A DNA stretch of 64,000 nt from Bemisia tabaci (Eukaryota > Arthropoda > Insecta > Hemiptera > Aleyrodidae). Of this stretch, positions 11,586 through 22,853 are shown one piece after another. The position numbers and the translations under genes are program-made. Each line of letters starts with the position of its first letter. The first letter of the stretch is position 1. The notes beneath the pieces are model-generated. The model was not told the origin of the DNA. It saw nothing but the letters and a program-made list of their open reading frames with translations, and did no database searches. The stretch lies in contig NC_092798.1 of NCBI RefSeq assembly GCF_918797505.1, positions 1,191,501-1,255,500 on the forward strand, written 5' to 3'.

Positions 11586-11977
11586 CAGTGGTGTGGCGTG
11601 CTTTGCACTGGAAAAAAAAGCCGCTTGGATTTAGAGTCCAGACTCTTAATGACATTGACAAGAAAAAAAAAACTCTTGATTCAATCCGACTTTTTCTTGA
11701 ATTGAAGAGCCATGTTTCTTGATTTAGGTGGATTTCCTTCTGATTCAAACAAAAAGTCTGATTGAATCAAGAGTATTTTTCCTTGTCAATGTTTTTAAGA
11801 GTCTGGACTCTTGATCCAGACGACTTTTTTTTCCAGTGTGCGATGTATCGATTGGTCTGCAATTTAAACTTATACGGAAATGAATCGATGGACAGGGTGT
11901 TTGCAACGAACACCTTAATAATCAATTCTTTATTACAGCTTCAAATTGGGAAATATCGATTATCGATCTCGCCTTTG
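11586..11977. mobile_element. Family D hAT-type MITE carrying a nested element
   Basis: Starts CAGTGGTGTGGCGTGCTTTG, is interrupted at 11606-11838, and resumes TGCGATGTATCGATTGGTCT. Left flank TATCTGTC (11578-11585) and right flank CATCTGTC (11978-11985) agree at 7 of 8 positions, a decayed 8-bp duplication. Confidence 0.75.
11606..11838. mobile_element. CACTGG-type MITE, 233 bp, 2-bp TSD
   Basis: Ends CACTGGAAAAAAAAGCCGCT and its reverse partner, with GAGTCCAGACTCTTAA and CTTGATTCAATC blocks on both arms. It sits inside family D. Comparison with uninterrupted family D copies (GTGCTTTGCGAT) shows that only TG was duplicated. Two close relatives lie at 31.6 and 33.3 kb. Confidence 0.88.
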
Positions 11978-12360
11978 CATCTGTCATACAGGTATTCGAT
12001 GTGCTAAACTGAACGAAAAAATATGTTCATTTGAACATGACAGAATATGTACATCTTTAAAGTTGTGTTTTCAATATCCGGACCGTATTTTTACGAATTT
12101 GTTGTAGGCGTTGACGACAAGGCGCGTTTTTGTGGCAAAACGACAACACGCCGACAGCGAGATGCTACGCTACGTTCGGATGCAACTGAGACGAACAAAA
12201 GATCGAAGACGAAGACGTTTGTAGGAACATCGGGTGAATAGAGATCCGAAGAATGGCTCACACAAAACGCCACTCTTGTGGCCCCCGACCTCGCTGCAAG
12301 GGGAGGGGGGAACTTTTTCGGTCATCCGTCAGGAGTCAAGCCGCGGCGACACTACATATG
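11978..12360. other. Non-coding, unrecognised
   Basis: Contains open frames of 60-64 codons on both strands over 12.05-12.27 kb (charged, basic) but no start context, splice signal or motif that would support a gene. Confidence 0.35.
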
Positions 12361-12568
12361 CAGGGTGCTCCAAAAGAAAATATCCACCTTGAATATCTTT
12401 TGAACCGATTCGAAGCTCGAAATACTTTGAAAAAAATTTTGAGTATTTTTAAGGGGACATTCCTCTCAAGAGATGCCCCCCTCAACATATTGAACATACT
12501 TGTTCAGGCGTTTTTCGATCTTCGGATTAAAAGTATTCAAGGTGAATACTTTCTTTCGAAACACCCTG
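12361..12568. mobile_element. MITE with CAGGGTGCTCC ends
   Basis: Ends CAGGGTGCTCCAAAAGAAA and (reverse read) CAGGGTGTTTCGAAAGAAAG, extending inward through ATCCACCTTGAATA / TATTCAAGGTGAAT. A minimal-length element of about 208 bp. TATG/TATA flanks are compatible with a TA-type target, but the duplication is not certain. Confidence 0.8.
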
Positions 12569-13336
12569 TATACCCCAGTCAGCTAATCTCATCCCTTGGA
12601 GTACACCACCTGGGCGTAGGGGGATGGTGGGGAGCGGTCCAAGCAAGGGCTCGTGCCGATTGCGTTCAAGGGCCCTTGCCGTGAAAATCAAAACCCTCCT
12701 TAAAAATCTCTCAAATTATTGAATTGATTGAATTAAGTTCATTTTCAAAATATTGGGTAATCGAGATCTCTGCGTCAGAAACATGCAAGAGTATGTGCAT
12801 TCGGAAAGTTGAAACCATCTGTTTTGTCGGAAGACAAAATGCTTAAGATTGGAATATGAGCCTGATTTTGCTAGAAATCAGCCACGCCGAATCACCACTT
12901 GATCAGTTTAAAGAGCATTCGAATTTTCAAAAGTTCCCCTCAGAGTAGAAATTTGTCGCTCGCGTCTGCGTAAAGACAGAGAAAAGTACGAAGATGTGCA
13001 AAATATGACAGCACCAAGGAAAAGGAGTCTCTATACAAATTTTGGCACGGATCTTTGTCGTGAATTTGCATCCAATCTTTACGTAACAATAAAGCGTGAC
13101 CACGGCTCACGTGAAAATAAGAGTGCCCTTTTTGGTTAAATGTTGTTCCGCCACTCTACAGGAAAACACAACATGAACTTTCAGAAGTTGCCAAATGTCT
13201 TCAGATCAAAAATCAATTTCTTGGAAGTCATATACCGACAGTTTACTTTCAACGGTGCAGGATTTTTTTGAAACTTTATTCAGTGTGTCAGGAAGTTCTA
13301 TTCGACCATGTTGAGCTGCATGGAACTAGATAATTT

Positions 13337-13371
<35 letters not shown>

Positions 13372-13518
13372 TATAGGAGCTCTAAGTGAGTCTTAACTAA
13401 ACAAGTACATCACAGCTATCTGTCAAGAAATCAAAATCCCCGAATATTTTTTGTCCGAATGTGAATATATCTAGCACCGATCGTTGTAGAGCAGGAAGAA
13501 AAGTATACACTCTTAAAC
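12569..13518. other. Non-coding with T-homopolymer
   Basis: Poly(T) of about 41 nt at 13330-13370, which would be the tail of a minus-strand retroposon, but no recognisable retroposon body follows it. Nothing else is supported. Confidence 0.45.
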
Positions 13519-13782
13519 ATTTCGACGGTGTAAGTCGGCAATCATATAACTCGGTTTGCGACGTCGCAGACTTCCTGCCATACTTTATCTTTTAAACGGA
13601 TAAAACTACCCAACGGAAATTCTTCAAAACTGCCGTGATTGCTCTTCTCTGTGCGAAGAAAATTCTGCAAAAACTTCAAGGAATGATGTCAACTTGTTCT
13701 CCTTCAAAAGAATAACATAGAGGCGGAGATTTTCAGACGCAGCAAACGAGTTACGTGATAGCGGACTTACGCCGTCGAAATG
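13519..13782. mobile_element. Family B MITE
   Basis: Left CATTTCGACGGTGTAAGTCG pairs with right (reverse read) CATTTCGACGGCGTAAGTCC, and the pairing extends through ATAACTCGGTTTGCGACG. Internal CGCAGACTTCCTGCCATACT matches copies at 17.4 and 18.3 kb. Confidence 0.75.
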
Positions 13783-14387
13783 CTCTTCCTGCAGCCAACA
13801 ACGCCTCAATTCGTCGCTCCTCAGACGTGAAGGCGTAACCCAATTTCCACATGAGCCCCAGAAAAAATGGATTTGAATGTAACCCAGGGCTCACGTGTAA
13901 ATCGAGATACGCGCTTACGTCTGAGGAGCGACGAATTGATCTCCGACTGAAACAGCGGGAGTTACCGCGTTTAGTCCCGAAAAAGCGCATGAAACGGCGC
14001 ACTTTTTTTATCGGTCTCTCGGCGGGACCGCGGGGCTTCGGGGCCGATAAAGCATATTTATTAACATAAAAAGATAATTTGTAAAACATGCCAATAACGA
14101 GAGTGTCACAGCGAGGGGGGAGCCGGGGCCTCGCACTACCCACGCTCAGATTCGCCGAAACAACTCGCATCCACTCTCGCACCATGGTGGTGGGGAGTTG
14201 GCAGGAAGGGGAGAATAAAATAAACAACATTGCAGTTTAACGTCAAGTGATTAATTTACGGGGTGAGCCGCCGCCAAAATGTCCTCCGGATCTCGTTGCC
14301 ACCGCGAGCCCATTACAATACGCCACGGTTACGCACCAGCAGTTACGCACACTGCGGTATCGGATCGTAAAATCTGGCCAAAATTCG

Positions 14388-14428
<41 letters not shown>

Positions 14429-14601
14429 GAGGAGCGCTGCTGAGGACTGATTTCGGCCCTTACATTGTGGAGCATGAACAGACATTATGGAGTTATTTAT
14501 GGAGTAGGTATATTTACGAAAATATAACTCGTTTCCATCTTGATGTACATTTACAAATGTGTGAATTTATCGTAGTGATACACTTTATTGAATGAATTAA
14601 T
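13783..14601. other. Non-coding; poly(A) and CpG-rich patch
   Basis: An A-run of about 34 nt at 14393-14426 and a moderately CpG-rich stretch at 13.9-14.35 kb. A short inverted pair GCGCTTACGTCTGAGGAGCG / CGCTCCTCAGACGTGAAGGC links 13.82 and 13.91 kb. No gene is supported. Confidence 0.4.
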
Positions 14602-14765
14602 GTAGGGGCTTGGAGGACGAGGATAAGTGCAGTTTTTACTATTTCAAGAAATACCTTTTTAAAGGTTCAAAATTACATGGAGCCTTGTGGCAGGAAGGAA
14701 GTGTAAGTTCAGTTTTTGATGCTTTAAATTGGAATTTTAGTTGTTAATTATTCACCGAATATACT
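14602..14765 (+). repeat. Family E dispersed repeat
   Basis: GTAGGGGCTTGGAGGACGAG followed by AAGTGCAGTTTTTACTATTT, ATGGAGCCTTGTGGC and GAAGTGTAAGTTCAGTTTTT, in the same order as the reverse-oriented copies at 11.3 and 36.5 kb. A further part-copy lies at 52.66 kb. Confidence 0.65.
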
Positions 14766-15129
14766 TTCAAACTAGTTTCTATTGAAATCATGAATATCTT
14801 ATTTTTTTTTCCAAAACTACACTTAGGTATGCGCGTTGTCCTTCAAGCTCCTCAATTGCACCGATTCTTTTCCAAATCACGTAAGCTCCAATCTCTGTTT
14901 TGGTGGCAGAGGGGTTGTTTTTTCTTTGTTTTCTCTATTATTATCAATCAATTCCTGATTTCAAAAAGCCTTCCAAAAGAACACACCTTTTTCTGGAATT
15001 CGGAGATCGTCAAGGAAGCTAATAAAACGGTTTTTCATGTTTATCTCGCATTCGAAATTTTGCACTTACGTGATTTGGAAAAAAATCGGTTCATTATTAT
15101 TATTGAAGAGTTCGAGCCATTAACAGTTT

Positions 15130-15500
15130 TGGCTAGATCCTGCAATTTAATAGCACGATGTGCGACGCGTTTGGAGTGTCGGAGAGGACGATGGCGAAAG
15201 CGATGTCGGGATGCTCGGCGAGGTTTTTCACACCGTTGGCGTTTCGTGTTTGGATGAGAAGGGGAGCTTGGACCCTACGCGGCGCGGCGCAGCGACAGTG
15301 CCACCCCTCGAGCAGGTATCGAAACAAGATGGCAATCCAACCCCTTGTTTGCAAAGTTTCGCGCTTTGGCTCCACCCTACCCTCACCCCCTTCCCCCTTC
15401 ATCCTTCGCCCTCCCCATTTACCCTTCCCCCTCCCCCTTCCCCCTCCCTGGGAGTAACAAGCTTCCGCTCCTCGCTCCGGCTCCATGCTGCTCCGCCACC
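15130..15500. other. CpG-rich patch with pyrimidine tract
   Basis: CpG-dense 15.15-15.32 kb followed by a C/T-rich tract (15.37-15.45 kb). On the minus strand a frame ending at about 15133 is open for about 117 codons. Its last 40 residues look less biased than the rest, but I do not recognise them. Could be a promoter-type patch or an exon remnant. Confidence 0.25.
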
Positions 15501-15519
15501 GGAAAAATCCCCTAACAAC

Positions 15520-15994
15520 ACTGCCGTGCTAAAAGAGAACGCCGTATGAGCCTTCAGATGTTGCCGAATTTCCTTCGATAAAAACCGAATTTCCTGGGAA
15601 AATTGTAAATATTATTTTTCAACATTTTCAGACAATTTCGTACGCCGTTTAATCTGAAATATCTGACAATTTCAAGGGAAAATATGCTTAAATTGCTTTA
15701 AAAAATACGTTTTTTATCGTAGCATCTCAGTATCGGATTACGTTGATATGGAAAAGCTAAAGAAAAAACGAGACTTTAGAAAAGTTTCCACCGATAAAAA
15801 GCAAATTTACTGGGAAAATTGCGATTATTATTTTCCAGAATTTTCAGACAATTTTGTACGCAAGTTATTTTACATATAATAGCTGAAATTTTCAAGGGGA
15901 AATATGCTTCAATTGCGTTAAAAATACATGTTATATCGAGGGAAATTTAGCAACTCTCGAATGTTCATACGTCGTTCTGCCGTGCTACGGCAGA
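15520..15994. mobile_element. Composite of two family A MITEs
   Basis: Standard family A left end (ACTGCCGTGCTAAAAGAGAA) and right end (TTCTGCCGTGCTACGGCAG) but 475 bp long, almost twice the normal length. The interior repeats the family sequence: two blocks resembling TGGGAAAATTG...TTTTCAGACAATTT, at about 15595-15640 and about 15815-15855. This suggests one copy inserted into or fused with another. Confidence 0.65.
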
Positions 15995-16475
15995 GCACTC
16001 GTGCGTTGTTCAATTCGTCTTTTCCCCCAAGAAAGAACGTAACTACATTTCAACGCTGCCAAATTGACTCAAAAATTAAATTTTTTTATTTATATTAAAA
16101 AAATATAAGCCTTTTTTGTGAGCAAGTTTGTATCGATTTGCTTTCTCATTGGTCGTTTGATTAACCAATCAGAAAACGTCATTGAAATACCCCGCGCCGG
16201 CCCCTCTAGCAAAATGACCTAAGTACGCCTATGATAAAAGCACTCAAAGTTGAGGCCCGAATGGAGGAAATTGCTTACCTTATGCGAAAAGTTCGTACTT
16301 CCATATTCAATCAAATTCTCCATGCAAAGATAGGGAGCATGTGACCAAACCTGTGAAAAGGGACCTCATCTTCTGGGAGACAATTTTCCTTAACATTTCG
16401 CAAACATTCATCCACTTTGTCCACGACCTATGAGTAAGTGCCATGAAATTTAAGGACTAAAATCTCCTTTGGGAT

Positions 16476-17280
16476 CAGGACCGGATTTTCCTACTTGCCG
16501 CCCATGGGCCGCCTGTATTTTGCCGCCCCCTTCTCATTCGTTTTGAAACATCAATAAAAACCATCAAGTGAACGTGCCAGGGGGAGGGGTGCATAAGACG
16601 CGTTTACTCGTGTTGGACACATTTTTTGGGAAAGCCCTGTCAGCACTACTAGCAAAAGGTCACGGAACTTCGTGCGAAAGTCAAGTTTCGTAAACCTATC
16701 TCTGATGGACAAGGCCTTCCATTCATAAGAAATGAACGAACAAATTATGAAAGAACAAACACAAAATTTGGTTTGATGATTTTAACTTCCGCCGCCGCGC
16801 GGACGGGCGGACCGCACCGTGTTTGGCGCAATGCGTGACGTATTCACGCAGTCTTGTAGGCGCTATGCGTTTAACGCTGACCGCACTGTGTTTGGCGCAA
16901 TGCGTGAAGTATTCGTGTAGTCTAATATGACGTATAATAGTATGCGCTAATATGTGTTACATGCCGACTGCCGCGCCGAGGGCTTCTCTTTTTCATCTCA
17001 AGTCCTCGTCATCATTTCTCCGTAAGTCGCTCCGTTCCAGGCCAAATTGTGTGTTTGGTTTCTCTCTTAACTCGACTAATTAAAGGTGCTGTCTCTTGTA
17101 TCACTGAAAGACGACAAAATTAGAAATTACTATACTCTCAGGAAATGAGAGATTTTGTAGCCTTTTCTCTTGTGTAATTGTTTTTCTAAATCCGATTTTT
17201 TTATACCTACATTTAAAAAAATTGCAAAATTTGCCGCCATGGGCCGCGGCCCATATGGCCACCCCCTTAATCTGGTCCTG
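16476..17280. mobile_element. Family F hAT-type element, non-autonomous
   Basis: Ends CAGGACCGGATTTTCC and (reverse read) CAGGACCAGATTAAGG, with long GC-rich subterminal blocks built on TGCCGCCCATGGGCCGC. Left flank TTTGGGAT and right flank TTTGAGAT agree at 7 of 8 positions, an 8-bp duplication typical of hAT. The interior holds tandem units of about 68 bp (TTTGGCGCAATGCGTGA...) and CTTAACTCGACTAATTAAAG. Related elements lie at 46.25 and 54.06 kb. No transposase is seen. Confidence 0.85.
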
Positions 17281-17412
17281 TTTGAGATTTGAGATTACAT
17301 GGTCAAAATTAGGCCAAAATGTTCAACATTTCTTCCTCTATGCATTCTTGCAAAGACTTGAGGAAAAAGTTGATCCTGTAAGATAAGGTTCCTTTTCACG
17401 GATCCGATCCCA

Positions 17413-17664
17413 TATCGATGGCCAAAGTGCGGAACCACGTGTTTGCGACGTCGCGTCGCAGATTTCCCGGCATACTTCATTTCCGCCTTTGGAAACGTGT
17501 CAGCTTAATGTCATGAAAACTTCCTTGATTTCGATTGAGCGGAATATTCCGTATACATTTCAAGCTACACAGTCGGCTTGTCTCTCTTTGCAAAAGGAAA
17601 TAGGATCATAGATTTTGAAACACCAACATGGAGATACGTGGTTTTCCACTTCAGCCATCGATTT
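17413..17664. mobile_element. Family B MITE
   Basis: Left ATATCGATGGCCAAAGTGCG...CCACGT pairs with right (reverse read) AAATCGATGGCTGAAGTGG...CCACGTATCTCC. Internal TTGCGACGTCGCGTCGCAGA and GGCATACTTCATTT are family signatures. Confidence 0.75.
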
Positions 17665-18149
17665 GGTCCCTATCGCTCCATAAAGAATTACAGAGGTGGA
17701 TTTTCACCATTGGAAAATCGACCCTCTTCATTACGGCCTTAACTGTGAGAGCTTTTTTTGAACTTAGCAGTCCTTTCAGAGAAAACCAGTGGCACAGTCG
17801 TATTTCTCACGATATCAAATATGTAAAAAAGTACTTCTACCGCAAATCCTCGAGGCATGCAAGAACTTCGTTTTGACCCCCAAAAAGTACGATGTTGCTT
17901 GAGACCTAATCATTAAACGTAACGCTCTGCACTAATCCTCTCTTAGGTTTCCCGAGCCAAGTTTGATCCGGCTTGAATAATACAGCTGTAACCGCCCCCC
18001 CCTCCCCCTCTCCTCTTGCCGCGTAGCGTGGCGTCAACTAAAAGTTGGGCGCCAGCTGACGAGTTTCGGGTGCTAGGAAAGAATGGAGACGTGTCGGAAC
18101 CAGAGTGACAAGTGTCGCGTCCGAGTAAAACTTTCCGGGCACCCGTGCT

Positions 18150-18833
18150 CCCGCCCTACGGAAAAACGACGTATGGCCATTCCAATATTGCCTAATTTCC
18201 CCGGATATTAATTCATTTTTGAAGAAATTCGTGAATATTTTCCCTGAAATTTTCAGACATGTTAGATGAAGTGCGGAATGCGTTAGGTCAACTTTACACC
18301 TACATCGATGGCTTGAGTGCAAAATCACGTATCTCCGTTCGCCAAGCGACGCTGTAAATTCTTGTCGTACTTTATTTTTCTCCGAAAAACTAGTCAACGT
18401 TTCCTTGAAAACTTCCTTAATTTTTCTTCTCTGTTAGAAGAATATTTTGAAAAAATTTTCAAGCCAAAAAGTTGGCCATTTATCCTCGGAAAAATGGGAT
18501 AAGAGCGGACATTTTGAAACATCTCAATAGAGATACGCGGTTTCCGGCTTTGGTCATCGATATGTCATTATGTAGGCCTGGAAACATATTGCTCGACATG
18601 CGTATCTTCATCGCAACGTTTCAAAATATCGTATTATGCTCGATTTCTTTCCTTTTTTTCACGGCTCACCCGATGTAGGTATGACTTATTAGCTTCATGC
18701 TGTTCAGATTGCGCACGAAATCTCTTTAAAATTCAAAGAAGAATATTCTCACGTAGCCGGAAAATTCGAAATTTATCGACAAATATACGACAACGTTCAT
18801 TTGCTCATATGAGGTTCCTTCCTTAGCACAGGA
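18150..18833. mobile_element. Family A MITE expanded by nested family B
   Basis: Outer left block GCCCTACGGAAAAACGACGT and right block CATATGAGGTTCCTTCCTTA belong to family A. The usual length is inflated to about 680 bp by a family B element at 18303-18562 and extra flanking sequence. Confidence 0.55.
18303..18562. mobile_element. Family B MITE nested in family A
   Basis: CATCGATGGCTTGAGTGCAA...CACGTATCTCC pairs with the right end read in reverse, CATATCGATGACCAAAGCCG...CGCGTATCTC. Internal CGCCAAGCGACGCTG and GGACATTTTGAAACATC match other family B copies. Confidence 0.75.
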
Positions 18834-20966
18834 CCCATACAGAAGCGCCCCGCCATTTTACATTGAGTATGCGAGTCAAGTGTGCGCGCGTGTGAGTGTG
18901 TGTGAGTGTAAACAAACTCGTTGAAAAAATGAGTGCGGAAAAACGGGAAGAATGGCGTGCCAACTCGGTTCGACGCTGCGTGAATGGAGTGGGAATCCTG
19001 TTCCAAGCGAGGGGCCGGCCGTCACCGCAGCAGTTGCATGATATTCAGCAACGCGGACATGTCTCCTTTTTCACATGAGCCCTCCTTATCATTGCAAAAT
19101 GCGTGTCAAAGGCTCATCCGACAAAGTAAATATTTCCCTTCTGCCAAGCTCCATACATTCGACGATCGAGGAAGGTGTGCGGGGACCCAAAGCGAAAAAA
19201 GCGGGTGACCTGAACGCGTATTGTTTTTGTGGGGTCTCTAGGAGAAAAAAAATTGTTGCTTATTCCTGCGTTTTGAATGAGAGTCGTGGGATACTTTGTG
19301 GCGCCCATTTTGAACTCGTTCTCGTGGGGCGGAAATAGATCGTGTTCGATACATCGAACAGGTGAGATTGCATCGATATCGATCGGTTCAACGTGTAAAC
19401 ATAGCCTCAAAAGTCGATGTAGAAATCTGAGGGAACGGGTCTTTCGTGATAGGTTTTTTATTCTTTTGAGTACCAAATGCCAATGAAAAGTGAGATTGTT
19501 AGGAATTTCCTCATTTTCAGCTCTTCCAACTTAAATCCTAAAAATTTTGTTTGAGGTTGTGTTCTATTGTTTTGAACCAAACGATACCTCGAACCACCAT
19601 CGAATACGGTCCATAGAATTGATAGAAGATGCCATGGCCCCCTATCACTGGGGGGTCTGGAGGGTATGGAATACACCTCAGTTTATAGGGGGGCCTCGGG
19701 ACCACCCCCAAAAAATTCTGGAATCTCTAAATCTATTTGGACTCATTTTCAGGCTTCCACGATGACAATTTTAGAAGATACTACAACTGAATGTACACGG
19801 TGTTTTTATTTAAGACTCTACATTAACAGAGATAATCGTCCTAGACGAGATTCTTTCCCACCATCCAGAATTTCTGGGAAAGCCACCTGATACAATTTTA
19901 AATTCTGGGGGGGGGGGGGGGGGTCATGCCCCCCTGGATCGCCTCCGTTCACGCCCATGGCTTTCATTGAGCTTGGGAGATCATTTCAGAGGAAACCTGT
20001 GGCACCATCGTGTTTCTCGCGAAAATTAAAACAAGAGAAATCACTTGATTGCTAATTCTCGACGTATGCAAGAGCGCCTCAAGTCATCGAGGCGCTATAT
20101 ACACGACCGATAGCAGAGCCTTGTGCCTTCCAGATTCTGTGAGCTTATTCAGCATGACTATGGGATCGGTTGGTCCGACCTGGGGGCCTTTGAACTGGGT
20201 CGGAGGGGGTGGGGGGGGGGGAATTGAATCGATCCCTTATTCCGGCAAATAATTATCGCTGGCGGTGAGATGGATGGTAAATGCTGGCGCTCGGAGCAAA
20301 TGAGGCTCGGACCATTAGTTAAAGAGGGAGAGGCGCGAAGCTCTGCCGCAGCCGAAGCTTCAAAGTCATCGCGTTGGATCGGGTGCCACACCGAACTCCA
20401 TCGCGTATCAATCACACCTAAGCGGATTCGCCGACGCCGCTATTTCCTCCGACGCTGCCAAACCTGAATCCTAAATTCATAAAATTCTCCCTAGAATGGG
20501 TCGTCGGTGGTTCCCATTTTTTTTTTTTTGAAATTCATTTTTTGAAAATACTGTGTGAACTGAGCTTCTAGGATTTTTTTCGGATCTTTCAAAACCCCAA
20601 ATGGAAACCCGTTTTGAAAATGCCAAAAATTGGATCAGTTAGAAACAATATTTTTGGCGGGCTCTGATGACGTAGCCAGGCGAAAGGAACAGCGTTTGTT
20701 GACGGCTGACACCTCTTCTCTCGAGCCAAAAACAGAGGGAAAAAAGAGAAGAAAAGGAAAACAGCAGAAAGAGGAAAAGAAGAAAAAAAATGTACTACAT
20801 TTTACACTCCCCCCTGTATCGCACCGTGACGCTGGCTCAAACCCACCTCCCCCTCGAAGTGCGTCACGTAACACTTGAACGGCCCCTAAGACCCAGCGCT
20901 TCTGTCCTCTCACGGTTCGCTGTTTTTTTAAAAATATCTTTCACCTGAGAGACAACGAGTACGATA
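18834..20966. other. Non-coding; G-tracts and repeats fragments
   Basis: A GT-rich microsatellite at about 18.87-18.91 kb, a G-run of 15 or more at about 19908-19922, a second G-rich tract at about 20.20-20.22 kb, and an AGAAA-type purine tract at 20.74-20.79 kb. Overlapping open frames on both strands at 18.8-19.5 kb look incidental. No gene is supported. Confidence 0.4.
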
Positions 20967-20970
20967 TTAA

Positions 20971-21542
20971 GGTGATCCGATGGTTGCCATTTTTTGTGTC
21001 AGAGCGACGTGCGATGTACGCGTCAATTCGTTCCATAATTTCAACTGCTTGTCATTTTTTTCGAAATTTGAGATCGCACTTCTGTTGCCATGGGACTAAA
21101 GAATTCATGTACCAAATTTGACAAAGAAATTCAACGTTTTTAAGGCAGGGTTTTTTCAGAGGAAAAATTTTGCATTCGAGTGCAGTTTCGATATCAGTCT
21201 CGAATGCTATATTTTTCCTCTGAAAAAGCCCTACCTTTATTACGTTGAATTTCTTTGTCAAATTTGGTACATGAATTCTTTAGTCCCATGGCAACAGAAG
21301 TGCGATCTCAAATTTCGAAAAAAAAATGACAAGTAGCTGAAATTGGACGCATTTCTGTCAAACGGAACTATGTGCATTGTGACGTGAGCCCTGTTATGCA
21401 TTTATTCTCATTGATGTCAGGGCTTAAGTCTTAATGCACATAGTTCCGTTTGATAGAAATAATGTACGTCCAATTATGGAACGAATTGATGCGATATATC
21501 GCACGCCGCTCTGACACATAAAATGGCAACCGTCGAACCACC
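20971..21542. mobile_element. TTAA-flanked foldback MITE
   Basis: Flanked by TTAA on both sides (20967-20970 and 21543-21546). Ends GGTGATCCGATGGTTGCCAT and (reverse read) GGTGGTTCGACGGTTGCCAT. The arms pair for about 280 bp, including ATTCATGTACCAAATTTGAC and AGGAAAAATTTTGCATTCGA with their complements. TTAA targets point to the piggyBac or Kolobok groups. The right arm carries a nested family C element. It is non-coding. Confidence 0.85.
21345..21471. mobile_element. Family C MITE nested in the TTAA foldback, TSD AATT
   Basis: A 127-bp element with ends GGACGCATTTCTGTCAAACG and its complement. The unbroken opposite arm of the host foldback reads GAAATTATGG, whereas here AATT appears on both sides (21341-21344 and 21472-21475). 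This gives a direct internal proof of a 4-bp target duplication. Confidence 0.9.
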
Positions 21543-21546
21543 TTAA

Positions 21547-22070
21547 GTTGCATTGAATCTATGATTCATGAAGAGCGTGCGATGGCAACGCGGCTTGGTT
21601 GAATTTCGATGGTGGAACGTTGATGTGGATGACGGGTCATCTCTTGGGACCCAATCTCGCCACGAGTGCGATCACACACTTGGTGGGTCACTCATGCGGG
21701 GATCCAAATTCCAACCTGGAGGCGATGGAGCGGGACTCCAAATAGAGTGGAGTTCATAAACGCCCCCCCCCCCCCCGACCTCTATCCAGGATGGTGATTC
21801 TTAGACGATGAAAACTCGGGCGGATCCATCTCTCTTAGCGGCTCATAACAGGTGCATGATAGCGGAAATTAATTCGAGTACTCTCGAGTCCGTCCGTACC
21901 GAGTTAATCGGATGAGTACGCGCATCTTCTAATCTGCGTAGCGCGCGTCTCATACCCCGGCCGTCCTCGCTTGCTTTTCCCGCCTTTACATGGTTCAGTA
22001 TCCTCTTTGGTCGAGAGGGGGCGCTTAAGTATTCAAAACGCGTTATTTCCACGGATTTTGGTCCCTTCCC
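21547..22070. other. Non-coding; C-run
   Basis: A C-run of 13 or more at about 21765 and CpG-containing sequence up to the next foldback. No supported gene. Confidence 0.4.
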
Positions 22071-22382
22071 GCACGGAGAAAAAACTTCGTACATGGGACC
22101 CGAGGTTGAGGTCATATGGATCTCTGAAGTTTTCTGATCACGCATCCGAAAACTTGAAGTCGAGCTGCCGAAGTTCGGGTCAGACATCGAGGCACTTCGG
22201 TATGCACCGGAGTACTTCAGATGTATGACCCGAACCCTTCGGTATATATATGGAAGTACTTTAGATGTCTGACCCGAACTTCGGCAGCTCGACCTCAAGT
22301 TTTTAGATACGTGATCCGAAAACTTCAGAGATCCATATGACCTCAAATTCGGGTCCCACGCACGAAGTTTTTTTCTCCGTGC
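22071..22382. mobile_element. Foldback MITE, GCACGGAGAAAAAA ends
   Basis: An imperfect palindrome of about 312 bp. The left arm GCACGGAGAAAAAACTTCGT...GGACCCGA...GGATCTCTGAAG pairs with the right arm. The inner blocks GCCGAAGTTCGGGTCAGACA and its complement also pair. A diverged relative follows at 22.51-22.78 kb in the same orientation. Confidence 0.8.
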
Positions 22383-22507
22383 GTCTTAAAACGTCGTAGT
22401 TGTAAGACGAACGTGGACTTTTTGATATGAAGTCTGTAACGCTAAAACAGAGCCCCTTCCCAAACTGTGACCGTTTGCTTAATGATACACAGCACGATAA
22501 TAAGACT

Positions 22508-22782
22508 CCGTGCGCGGACCCGAAGTTGAGGTCATTTGGATCTCTGAAGTTTTCAGATTGCGCATTCGAAAAACTTGAGGCCCAGCTGCCAAAGTTTAGG
22601 TCAAACATGTCAAGTCTTCCGATATTCCCATACGGAAAGGTACATCTGAAGTATTTCGGTATACCTCAGATGTTTGGCAGACTGATGTTTTAGCCAGCCT
22701 GTTTTGGTAGACCCACTGGATGCGCAATCCGAAAACTTGGGAGATCCAAATCATCCCAACTTCGGGTCCCACACTCTTGCTT
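22508..22782. mobile_element. Second, diverged foldback of the same family
   Basis: Shares CGGACCCGAAGTTGAGGTCA, GGATCTCTGAAGTTTTCAGA and GCGCATTCGAAAAACTTGAG with the preceding element. The right arm (GGGAGATCCAAATCATCCCA, ACTTCGGGTCCCAC) is more decayed. Confidence 0.7.
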
Positions 22783-22853
22783 TTTACTCCTTATCTTCCC
22801 CGATGTTTGTATACCTTTCTTAATCATCAAGATGATCCCCAAAACAAAAGACG

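Noticed and set aside
15133..15486. Minus-strand exon of 117 codons
   Set aside because: The last part looks protein-like, but the rest is low-complexity Gly/Arg from a pyrimidine tract, and the end of the frame has an acceptor-like rather than a donor-like signal.
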